A model generated the notes under the pieces. It was given only the letters and a program-made list of their open reading frames with translations, had not been told where the DNA came from and ran no database searches. Made by a program: the position numbers and the translations under genes. From an uncultured Gemmatimonadota bacterium (GTDB taxonomy: Bacteria; Gemmatimonadota; Gemmatimonadetes; Gemmatimonadales; Gemmatimonadaceae), in NCBI GenBank assembly GCA_946479015.1, contig CAMLEQ010000027.1, positions 1 through 17,314 of the forward strand: a stretch of 17,314 nt of DNA, given 5' to 3'. Every line of letters starts with the position of its first letter. The stretch's first letter is position 1. Of the stretch, positions 1 to 6,964 are shown piece by piece.

Positions 1-1
1 C

Positions 2-514
2 CTGTGGGACGAGGCGAAGAACGTGAGCGCCCTCGATCGCGTGGCGCCGGAACTCCCGTGGCCGGTCTACATCGCCGGCGACGCGCGCGGCCCCGATGGC
101 GTGGAGCGGACCTTCGGCGCGGCGCGCGCGCTCGGGCGCCTGGACGAGGCCGCGCTCGCGAACTGGATGGGCGCCGCGGAGATCTTCGTGCTCCCCGCGC
201 GTTACGAGCCGTTCGGGCTCGGCGCGCTGGAGGCGGCGCTCGCCGGGTGCGCGCTCGTGCTGGGGGACATTCCCAGCCTGCGCGAGGTGTGGGGGGATGC
301 GGCGCTGTTCGTGCCCCCCGGTGACGATGGCGCGCTCGCCGGAGCGCTGCGCGCGCTGATCGCCGACGATGCGCGCCGCGAGCGGCTCGCCCGCGCGGCG
401 CGGGAGCGCGCCGGCCGGTACGCGCCGGCGGCGATGGCGCGCGAGTACCTGGCCGCGTACGCGGAGCTTCGCGAGCGCCGCCCCGGCTTGGCGGAGGCCG
501 CATGCGCGTCGTGA
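2..514 (+). CDS. Glycosyltransferase, GT4-like, C-terminal part (5' end outside window)
   Basis: This is the C-terminal GT-B (Rossmann) half of a retaining glycosyltransferase, which would bind the nucleotide-sugar donor. The frame is open from the window edge, so the true start lies upstream; the GTG at 23 is internal. The visible 170 residues begin LWDEAKN, the usual run into the donor domain of GT4 enzymes. They contain PVYIAGDARGP and AAEIFVLPARYEPFGLGALEAALAG. The latter carries the E-x7-E pattern (EPFGLGALE) typical of GT4/GT1-type retaining enzymes, followed by a VPPGDDGAL strand and a helical tail. The gene overlaps the next start by 13 bases, so it belongs to the same transcript as the CgeB-like genes. 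Fold and class are well supported; donor and acceptor are unknown. Confidence 0.85.
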   Translation: MWDEAKNVSALDRVAPELPWPVYIAGDARGPDGVERTFGAARALGRLDEAALANWMGAAEIFVLPARYEPFGLGALEAALAGCALVLGDIPSLREVWGDAALFVPPGDDGALAGALRALIADDARRERLARAARERAGRYAPAAMAREYLAAYAELRERRPGLAEAACAS

Positions 515-1617
515 TGTTCTACCACTCGCTCGTGAGCGACTGGAACCACGGCAACGCGCATTTCCTGCGGGGCGTGGCGTCCGAGCTGCTCGCGCGCGGG
601 CACCAGGTGCTGGTGCTGGAGCCGCGCTCCGCGTGGAGCGCGGCCGGGCTGGTGGAGGAGCACGGCCCGGAGGCGCTCGGGGCGTACCGGAGCGCGTATC
701 CAATGCTCGAGAGCACGCGCTACGGCCCGGAGCCGTGCCTGGACGATGTGCTCGCCGATGCGGACCTCGTGCTGGTGCACGAGTGGAACGACCACGACCT
801 GGTGCGCCGGATCGGCGAGCACCGCGCGTGCGCGGGTGGCTACCGGCTGCTCTTCCACGACACGCACCACCGCTCCGTCACCGCGCGCGACGAGATGGCG
901 GCGTACGACCTGCGCCACTACGACGGCGTGCTCGCCTTCGGCCGTGTGATCCGCGACGTCTACCTCGAGCGGGGATGGGCGGAGCGCGCGTGGGCGTGGC
1001 ACGAGGCGGCGGACGTGCGCGTGTTCCGCCCCGTGGAGGGCGAGGCGCGGGACGGGGATCTGGTGTGGATCGGCAACTGGGGAGACGACGAGCGCACGGA
1101 GGAGCTGCGCGAGTTCCTCATCGAGCCGGCGCGCGACCTGCGCCTGCGGGCGCGCATCCACGGCGTGCGCTACCCCGCGCACGCGCGCGAGACGTTGGGC
1201 GCGGCGGGGATCGAGTACGCGGGGTGGCTGCCCAATCACGAGGTGCCGCGCACGTTCGCGCGCTTCGGCGCGACGGTGCACGTGCCACGACGCCCCTACG
1301 TGCGGGCGCTGCGGGGGATCCCCACCATCCGCGTGTTCGAGGCGCTGGCGTGCGGGATCCCACTCGTCTCCGCGCCGTGGGAAGACGCGGAAGGGCTGTT
1401 CGCTCCGGGGCGCGACTTTCTCGTGGCTCGCGACGGCCGGGAGATGCGGGAGCATCTGCGCGCCGTGCTCCACGAGCCGTCGCTCGCGGCGTCGCTGCGC
1501 GCCAACGGGCTGCGCGCCATCCGCGCGCGGCACACGTGCGCGCACCGCGTCGATGAACTGCTCGCGATCGCGGCGGAACTGGGACTTCACACGGTGGGGG
1601 GGACGATCACGGCATGA
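502..1617 (+). CDS. CgeB-like glycosyltransferase, copy 1
   Basis: This 371-residue protein resembles the CgeB / Glyco_trans_1_2 group of cytoplasmic GT-B glycosyltransferases. The N-terminal lobe starts FYHSLVSDWNHGNAHFLRG and has the pattern ARGHQVLVLEP seen in all three tandem copies. The middle contains VHEWNDHDLV and a DTHHRS segment. The donor-lobe signature IRVFEALACGIPLVSAPWED lies near residues 274-293 and is followed by a FLVARDG strand. The C-terminus carries HTCAHRVDELL, an H-T-x-AHR tail repeated in copies 2 and 3. The ATG at 502 is preferred because the N-terminal beta strand begins immediately. It overlaps the upstream gene by 13 bases and the downstream gene by 4 (ATGA). The sugar and acceptor cannot be told from sequence. 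Confidence 0.88.
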   Translation: MRVVMFYHSLVSDWNHGNAHFLRGVASELLARGHQVLVLEPRSAWSAAGLVEEHGPEALGAYRSAYPMLESTRYGPEPCLDDVLADADLVLVHEWNDHDLVRRIGEHRACAGGYRLLFHDTHHRSVTARDEMAAYDLRHYDGVLAFGRVIRDVYLERGWAERAWAWHEAADVRVFRPVEGEARDGDLVWIGNWGDDERTEELREFLIEPARDLRLRARIHGVRYPAHARETLGAAGIEYAGWLPNHEVPRTFARFGATVHVPRRPYVRALRGIPTIRVFEALACGIPLVSAPWEDAEGLFAPGRDFLVARDGREMREHLRAVLHEPSLAASLRANGLRAIRARHTCAHRVDELLAIAAELGLHTVGGTITA

Positions 1618-2717
1618 GCACGGGTCTCGACATCGCGTTCTTCGGCTCCAGCCTCGTGTCCGCGTACTGGAACGGCGCGGCGACGTATTATCGCGGCATC
1701 GTGCGCGCGCTGCACGAGCGCGGGCACCGCGTCACCTTCTACGAGCCGGATGCGTACGGCCGCCAGCAGCACCGCGACATCCCCGACCCGGACTGGGCCC
1801 GGGTGGTGGTGTACCCGGGGGAAGGGGAGGACGGCGTGATGCGCGCGCTCGAGCGCGCGCGCGGGGCGGATCTCGTGGTGAAGGCGAGCGGCGTGGGCGT
1901 GTTCGACGAGCTGCTGGAGCGCGAGGTGCTGGCGCTGAAGCGCCCCGGCACCCTCGTCGCCTTCTGGGACGTGGATGCGCCGGCGACGCTCGACCGCATG
2001 GAGCGCGATGCCGCCGATCCGTTCCGCACCCTCGTGCCGCGCTACGACCTGGTGCTCACGTACGGCGGAGGGGACCCGGTGGTGCGCGCGTACGAGGCGC
2101 TCGGGGCCCGGCGGTGCGTGCCCGTGTACAACGCGCTCGATCCGGCCACGCACCACCCGGTCCCCCCCGATCCCCGCTTCGCCGGCGACCTCGGATTCCT
2201 CGGCAACCGCCTCCCCGACCGCGAGGCGCGCGTGGAGGAATTCTTCCTGGGGCCAGCCGCGCGGCTGGGCGACCGGCGCTTCCTGCTCGGCGGCAACGGG
2301 TGGGCGGACAAGCCGCTGCCGCCGAACGTGCGGGCGCTCGGGCACGTGTACACGCACGAGCACAACGCCTTCAACTGCACGCCGCGGGCGGTGCTGAACG
2401 TGAATCGCGAGAGCATGGCGCGCTACGGCTTCTCGCCGCCGACGCGGGTGTTCGAGGCCGCCGGCGCCCGCGCCTGTCTCATCACCGATGCGTGGGAGGG
2501 GATCGAGCTGTTCCTGGAGCCGGAGCGGGAGGTGCTCGTGGCGCCGGATGGCGACGCGGTGGCGGAGCACGTCCAGGCGCTCGGGGCGGAGCGCGCGCGC
2601 GCGATCGGCGACGCGGCGTACCGGCGCATCCTGGCCGAGCACACGTACGCGCACCGCGCGGCGCAGGTGGAGGCGCTGCTCGGCGCGGCGCGCGCGCGGC
2701 TGGCGGAGGTGGCGTGA
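1614..2717 (+). CDS. CgeB-like glycosyltransferase, copy 2
   Basis: The protein has 367 residues and is paralogous to the genes on both sides. The N-terminus reads FFGSSLVSAYWNGAATYYRG followed by RGHRVTFYEPDAYGRQQHRD, and LVAFWDVDAPATL lies near residue 115, a segment shared with copy 3 (FYDIDTPVTL). The donor lobe carries RYGFSPPTRVFEAAGARACL around residues 269-288, then WEGIELFLEP and EVLVAPDG. The tail is HTYAHRAAQVEALL. CgeB-family proteins are GT-B glycosyltransferases named after a Bacillus spore-maturation gene; nothing here points to sporulation. It starts within an ATGA overlap with copy 1 and ends in TGATG, where its stop shares one base with the start of copy 3. Specificity is unknown. 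Confidence 0.88.
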   Translation: MSTGLDIAFFGSSLVSAYWNGAATYYRGIVRALHERGHRVTFYEPDAYGRQQHRDIPDPDWARVVVYPGEGEDGVMRALERARGADLVVKASGVGVFDELLEREVLALKRPGTLVAFWDVDAPATLDRMERDAADPFRTLVPRYDLVLTYGGGDPVVRAYEALGARRCVPVYNALDPATHHPVPPDPRFAGDLGFLGNRLPDREARVEEFFLGPAARLGDRRFLLGGNGWADKPLPPNVRALGHVYTHEHNAFNCTPRAVLNVNRESMARYGFSPPTRVFEAAGARACLITDAWEGIELFLEPEREVLVAPDGDAVAEHVQALGAERARAIGDAAYRRILAEHTYAHRAAQVEALLGAARARLAEVA

Positions 2718-3811
2718 TGGCCGGATCGGCGCCGCTCGACATCGTCATTCTCGGCCTGTCGATCACCTCCTCCTGGGGGAACGGCCACGCCACCACGTAC
2801 CGCGGGCTCGTACGCGAGCTGGCGGCGCGCGGCCACCGCGTGTGCTTCCTCGAGCGCGATGTCCCCTGGTACGCCGAGAACCGCGATCTCCCCCAGCCGC
2901 CGTACAGCCGCGTGGCGCTGTACGACAGCCTGGCGGAGCTGCGGTCGCGTCACGCCGACGCGGTGCGCGAGGCCGATCTGGTGATCGTGGGCTCCTACGT
3001 CCCCGACGGCGTGGCCGTGGGCGAGTGGGTCACGCGCACCGCGCGGGGCGCCACGGCGTTCTACGACATCGACACGCCGGTCACGCTCGCGAAGCTCGGG
3101 CGGGGGAAGTGCGAGTACCTCACGCCGGAGCTGGTGGCGCGCTACGACCTGTATCTCTCCTTCACCGGCGGGCCGACCCTGGAGCGCATCGAGCGGCGGT
3201 ACGGCTCGCCCATGGCGCGCGCGCTCCACTGCGCGGTGGACGAGACGCTGTACGCGCCCATGCCGGCCGAGCGATGCTGGGACCTCGGGTACATGGGGAC
3301 GTACAGCGACGACCGCCAGCCGACGCTCGAACGGCTGCTGCTCGATGCGGCGCGGCAGTGGGACACGGGGCGCTTCGTGGTGGCCGGCCCGCAGTACCCG
3401 GAGTCCATCGCCTGGCCGCCGAACGTGACGCGCGAGATGCACCTCGCGCCGCGAGAGCATCGCGCGTTCTACAACGCCCAGCGATTCACCTTGAACATCA
3501 CCCGCGCCGACATGATCGCCGCCGGCTGGTCGCCGAGCGTGCGGTTGTTCGAGGCGGCGGCGTGCGGCACGCCGATCATCAGCGACTACTGGCCGGGGCT
3601 CGACACGTTCTTCGCGCTAGACGAGGAGATCCTCGTGGCCCGGACCACCGCCGACGTGCTGCGCTATCTGCGCGAGATCCCGGAGGAGGAGCGGCAGGCG
3701 ATCGGTCATCGCGCCCGTCGTCGCGTGCTCGCCGACCACACCGCCGCCCACCGGGCGGCCGAGCTGGAGGGTTACGTCTCCGAGCTGCTCGCGCGCGAGC
3801 CCGCCGCATGA
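2717..3811 (+). CDS. CgeB-like glycosyltransferase, copy 3
   Basis: This is the third tandem CgeB-like GT-B enzyme, at 364 residues. The start is taken at the ATG of the TGATG junction at 2717. The reading frame stays open far upstream, but the upstream part is an out-of-frame shadow of copy 2. Features are ILGLSITSSWGNGHATTYRG at the N-terminus, RGHRVCFLERDVPWYAENRD, FYDIDTPVTLAKLGRGKCEY near residue 115, DLGYMGTYSDDRQPTLERLL, and AAGWSPSVRLFEAAACGTPI near residues 268-287 in the donor lobe. The tail HTAAHRAAELEGYVSELL matches the H-T-x-AHR ending of its paralogues. Its insert DDRQPTLE parallels the LPDREARVEE segment of copy 2, so copies 2 and 3 are the closest pair. Confidence 0.88.
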   Translation: MAGSAPLDIVILGLSITSSWGNGHATTYRGLVRELAARGHRVCFLERDVPWYAENRDLPQPPYSRVALYDSLAELRSRHADAVREADLVIVGSYVPDGVAVGEWVTRTARGATAFYDIDTPVTLAKLGRGKCEYLTPELVARYDLYLSFTGGPTLERIERRYGSPMARALHCAVDETLYAPMPAERCWDLGYMGTYSDDRQPTLERLLLDAARQWDTGRFVVAGPQYPESIAWPPNVTREMHLAPREHRAFYNAQRFTLNITRADMIAAGWSPSVRLFEAAACGTPIISDYWPGLDTFFALDEEILVARTTADVLRYLREIPEEERQAIGHRARRRVLADHTAAHRAAELEGYVSELLAREPAA

Positions 3812-3837
3812 CGGCGCGACCGGAGCGAGCGACATGA
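3808..3837 (+). other. Possible 9-codon linker mini-ORF between copy 3 and the methyltransferase
   Basis: An ATG overlaps the stop of the upstream glycosyltransferase (ATGA at 3808-3811). It opens nine codons (MTARPERAT) whose TGA at 3835-3837 overlaps the next gene's ATG at 3834 (again ATGA). The reading is exact, but a functional role is only inferred. It could carry ribosomes across a 22-base gap to couple translation, or it may be chance. Confidence 0.2.
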
Positions 3838-4661
3838 CGCGTCTGCTGCAACACCAGGTACTGGCCCCATCGCACGAGCGGGAGCGCGAGATCGCGGCGC
3901 TGGGGCCGTGGTTCCACAACCTGCACCTCCCCGACGGCGCCCAGACCGCGCCGGCGCACGCGCTCGGCGACTTCCCGGCGTTCAAGTGGCGCCAGCTCGC
4001 GCCGCACCTGCCGGAGGACCTCCGCGGCTGGACGGCGCTCGACATCGGTTGCAACGCCGGCTTCTACTCCTTCGAGCTCGCGCGGCGTGGCGCGCGCGTC
4101 ACCGGCATCGACGTGGAGCCGCTGTTCCTCGCCCAGGCGCGGTGGGCCGCGCGCGAGTACGCCCTCGAGGAGGCGGTCACCTTCGAGCAGATGCAGATCT
4201 ACGACCTGGCCCATCGCCCCGAGCGCTACGACCTGGTGCTCTTCATGGGGGTGTTCTACCACCTGCGCTACCCGCTGCTCGCGCTCGACATCGTGACCGG
4301 GACGGTGGACCGCCTGATGGTGTTCCAGACGCTGACGATGCCGGGGGAGGACGTGTTCGACGGGGCGGGGCAGGACCGCGAGATCTGGGATCGCGAGGCG
4401 TTCGGGACGCCTGGGTGGCCGAAGATGGCGTTCATCGAGGGGGAGTTCGCCGGCGACCCCACGAACTGGTGGGCGCCGAACCACGCGGGGGTGGAGGCGA
4501 TGCTGCGGTCGAGCGGGATGCGGGTGACCGGACGCCCCGGGCACGAGATCTACCTGTGCGAGCCGGAGCGCGACGTCACCGCGTGGCCGCGCGCCCGTGG
4601 ACGCGCGGAGCTGCTCTCCGCCACGGGGCGGGGGTGGAGCGAGGACGGGGGCGCGGCGTGA
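3834..4661 (+). CDS. SAM-dependent methyltransferase, TIGR04290/CmoB-like
   Basis: A 275-residue class I methyltransferase. The SAM-binding motif I is ALDIGCNAGFYS at residues 68-79, and the acidic residue after beta 2 is D93 in GIDVE. A later motif, GVFYHLRYPL, lies at residues 139-148. The conserved N-terminal segment PWFHNLHLPDG...TAP...LGDFPAFKW (residues 25-52) and NWWAPNHAGVEAMLRSSG (211-228) match what I recall of the TIGR04290 (Rta_06860-type) family, which resembles CmoB tRNA-modifying enzymes but sits beside glycosyltransferase genes. I infer methylation of a sugar or small acceptor rather than tRNA, because all neighbours are carbohydrate enzymes. It begins 22 bases after copy 3, bridged by a possible mini-ORF. 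Methyltransferase assignment is firm; the substrate is not known. Confidence 0.88.
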   Translation: MTRLLQHQVLAPSHEREREIAALGPWFHNLHLPDGAQTAPAHALGDFPAFKWRQLAPHLPEDLRGWTALDIGCNAGFYSFELARRGARVTGIDVEPLFLAQARWAAREYALEEAVTFEQMQIYDLAHRPERYDLVLFMGVFYHLRYPLLALDIVTGTVDRLMVFQTLTMPGEDVFDGAGQDREIWDREAFGTPGWPKMAFIEGEFAGDPTNWWAPNHAGVEAMLRSSGMRVTGRPGHEIYLCEPERDVTAWPRARGRAELLSATGRGWSEDGGAA

Positions 4662-4671
4662 GGGGCATGGC

Positions 4672-6474
4672 ATGATCGTCTACCGCGGCGCGGCGCGGCG
4701 CGCGAGCGCGTCGCGGTGGCTCGGCCGCATCGCCCGCGAGCTCGACGATCGGCGCGCGGCGAGCGCGGATCACGATGCGGTGCGCGAGCTGGTGATCGAG
4801 CTCGGCGCGCTCGAAGCGGCGGTGAGCGACGCCCTGCATCCGGAGGCGGACGACGTGCACGAGCTGGACGTGGCGCTGCGCGAGATCACCGTCCTCGCGG
4901 CGCACGCGCTGCGCCTGTCGTGGGACGGCGCGGACGCACCGGCGCTCGCCGGCGCGCTGGAGCGGGTGCGGCTGGCGGTGGGCACGCTCGCGAGGGCGCG
5001 GCTGCCGCGCCTCGTTCACGCGGGCGTTCCCGAAGGCTACGCGTACTACGGGCTGTACCCGGAAGGATACCTCGAGGCGGCGCGCCGGCTCGCGCGCGAG
5101 CTGCGGCCGGAGCGGGCGATGTGCGTCGGCATCCGCGGCATCGGCACGAGCCTCGCCGCCGCGGCGCGCGCCGCGCTCGAGGGCGAGGGGTGCCGCGCGC
5201 GCTCGTGGTCCGTGCGTCCGCGGGGCGCGCCGTTCGCGCGCGAGGTGGCGCTGGCGCCGGCGCTGCGCGACGAGATGCGGGCGCACGCCGACGCGCTCTG
5301 GCTGGTGGCCGACGAGGGGCCGGGGCTCAGCGGCTCCTCCTTCGCCGCCGTCGCCGCCGCGCTGTCGGCGCTCGGCGTGCCTGACGAGCGCATCGTGCTC
5401 CTCCCGAGCTGGACTCCGGGCGGCGAGCGCTTCGTGTCCGACGCGGCGCGCCGCCGCTGGGCGCGCCACCGCAAGGTGGTGGTGTCGTTCGAGGAGGCGT
5501 TTCTCGCATCGGGGCGGCTCGCGCGCGTGCTCGGGGGCGGGGAGCTGGTGGACATCTCGGCGGGCGACTGGAGACGCCTCTGGTACGGCGATGCACAGCG
5601 GTGGCCCGCCACGCACCCGCAGCACGAGCGCCGCAAGTTCCTGCTCGCGCCGGCGCGCGCGGCCGAGCGGCTGCGCACCGAGTCGGGGCGCGCTCCCCTC
5701 GCGGCGGCGGCGCGCGACGGCGCACGGGTGGTGAAGTTCGCTGGACTCGGCCGGTTCGGCCGCGCCACCGTGGATCGGGCGCGGCGGCTGGCGAGCGCCG
5801 GCTTCGCTCCCGCTCCCATCGCGCGCGCGCACGGGTTCCTCGTGTCGGAGCTCGTGCCCGGGGTGCCGCTCGCACCCGGGCAGGGGACGCCGGGACTGGT
5901 GGAGCGTGTGGCGCGCTACCTGGCGTTCGTGGCGCTCGAGTTCCGCACCGGAGAGCTCGCGCGACGCGACGAGCTCGCGCGGTTGATCGCGGTGAACGCG
6001 GCGGAGGCGCTCGGCGCTCCGCATGCGGCCGCCGTCGCGCGCGTGGCGCGCCTCGGCGAGTCGCTGGGCGACACCGCAGCCGTTTGGCTCGACGCGCGCC
6101 TGATGCCGCACGAGTGGCTGGTCCACGACGGGGCGCTCCTGAAGACCGATGCCACCGATCACCACGACGACCACTTCTACCCCGGCGCGCAGGACCCCGC
6201 GTGGGACCTCGCCGGAGCGATGGTGGAGCTCGCGCTCGCGCCGGCGGATTCGGCGGCGCTCGTGGCGCGCTACCGAGCACTCACCGGCGACCGGCGCATC
6301 GGGGAGCGGCTCCCCTTCCATCGCGTGGCGTACCTGGCGCACCGGCTCGGCTACGCCACGCTCGCCATGGACACGCTCTCCGGCACGGCGGAGGCGGCGC
6401 GCTGGCGGCCGGTGGCGCGCCGCTACGCGGCGCTGCTGGGCCGCGCCATCGCGAGGGGGGCGCATGCGGCGTGA
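4672..6474 (+). CDS. Phosphoribosyltransferase-like / APH-like kinase fusion protein
   Basis: A 600-residue soluble protein, read as two modules. Residues about 1-110 are helical with no recognised motif. Residues about 115-250 look like a phosphoribosyltransferase: CVGIRGIGTSLAAAA at 151-165, then LWLVADEGPGLSGSSF at 209-224, which resembles a PRPP loop. Residues about 350-590 look like an APH/choline-kinase fold: RVVKFAGLGRFG at 352-363, HGFLVSELVPGVPL at 387-400, and a C-lobe core with LLKTDATDHHDD at 489-500 and QDPAWDLAGA at 507-516, recalling the DPxWDLA of APH enzymes. The usual HxDxxxxN catalytic loop is not intact; WLD at 472-474 is the best counterpart. The ATG at 4672 is 10 bases after the methyltransferase, and the 3' end overlaps the HAD gene by 11 bases. 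Substrates are unknown and each domain call rests on motifs only. Confidence 0.65.
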   Translation: MIVYRGAARRASASRWLGRIARELDDRRAASADHDAVRELVIELGALEAAVSDALHPEADDVHELDVALREITVLAAHALRLSWDGADAPALAGALERVRLAVGTLARARLPRLVHAGVPEGYAYYGLYPEGYLEAARRLARELRPERAMCVGIRGIGTSLAAAARAALEGEGCRARSWSVRPRGAPFAREVALAPALRDEMRAHADALWLVADEGPGLSGSSFAAVAAALSALGVPDERIVLLPSWTPGGERFVSDAARRRWARHRKVVVSFEEAFLASGRLARVLGGGELVDISAGDWRRLWYGDAQRWPATHPQHERRKFLLAPARAAERLRTESGRAPLAAAARDGARVVKFAGLGRFGRATVDRARRLASAGFAPAPIARAHGFLVSELVPGVPLAPGQGTPGLVERVARYLAFVALEFRTGELARRDELARLIAVNAAEALGAPHAAAVARVARLGESLGDTAAVWLDARLMPHEWLVHDGALLKTDATDHHDDHFYPGAQDPAWDLAGAMVELALAPADSAALVARYRALTGDRRIGERLPFHRVAYLAHRLGYATLAMDTLSGTAEAARWRPVARRYAALLGRAIARGAHAA

Positions 6475-6964
6475 CGACGACGGGGTGCGGCTCTGGATCT
6501 TCGACGCCGACGACACGCTCCGCCGAACGCGCGTGCGCGGCCAGCCGTGTCCCAGGGCGCCGGGCGAGTGGGAGCTGCTGCCGGGGGTGGCGCGCCGGCT
6601 GCACGCGCTCCCCTGGGGGGAAGGCGCGCTGCTCGGGATCGCGTCGAACCAGGATCAGGTGGGCTACGGGCTGCTCAGCGAGGCGATGGCGCATCGCCTG
6701 TTGATGGAGCTGGCGGAGGCGGCCGCCGGGCATCGCCCGCCGGCGGAGGCGGTGCAGCTCTGCCCGCACCGGCTGGAGGTGGAGTGTGCCTGCCGGAAGC
6801 CGGGGAGCGCGATGCTGGAGCGCATCATGGACCACTACGGCGTTCCGGCGGAGGAGGCGATGTTCGTCGGCGACGCGCCGTGCGATCGGGAGGCGGCGCG
6901 GCGCGCGGGCATCCGATTCCGGCTGGCGCGAGACTTCTTCGGGTGGAGCGAGAGCGGACGATGA
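6464..6964 (+). CDS. HAD-IIIA phosphatase, GmhB/HisB-N-like
   Basis: A 166-residue HAD-superfamily hydrolase of subfamily IIIA, the right length for GmhB (heptose 1,7-bisphosphate phosphatase) or the phosphatase half of HisB. Motif I is FDADDTL with nucleophile D14 and acid/base D16. Motif II is IASNQ with S61. Motif III is the lysine K112 in CRKPG. Motif IV is FVGDAPCD with D137 and D141. The GmhB-type zinc loop is complete: C100, H102, C108 and C110 in CPHRLEVECAC. It starts inside the last codons of the fusion gene (11-base overlap) and ends in an ATGA overlap with the glycosidase gene. Family knowledge and context suggest dephosphorylation of a sugar phosphate, perhaps one made by the neighbouring kinase-like protein. 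No other heptose-pathway gene is visible, so I do not call it gmhB. Confidence 0.85.
   Translation: MRRDDDGVRLWIFDADDTLRRTRVRGQPCPRAPGEWELLPGVARRLHALPWGEGALLGIASNQDQVGYGLLSEAMAHRLLMELAEAAAGHRPPAEAVQLCPHRLEVECACRKPGSAMLERIMDHYGVPAEEAMFVGDAPCDREAARRAGIRFRLARDFFGWSESGR

Noticed and set aside
1840..1870. Runs of alternating GC (gcgcgcgc) here and at many other places, considered as Z-DNA or repeats
   Set aside because: They fall inside coding sequence as Ala-Arg codons and are scattered throughout, as expected from composition.
1553..2716. Upstream extension of the third CgeB-like frame, which would give a 752-residue protein
   Set aside because: The extension is low-complexity Arg/Gly/Pro-rich shadow sequence over copy 2. 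The family start at 2717 is in a TGATG junction.
4576..6516. A 646-codon open frame on the - strand opposite the PRTase/kinase fusion
   Set aside because: The composition is typical of a GC-rich shadow frame, while the + strand frame has coherent domains and coupled starts and stops.
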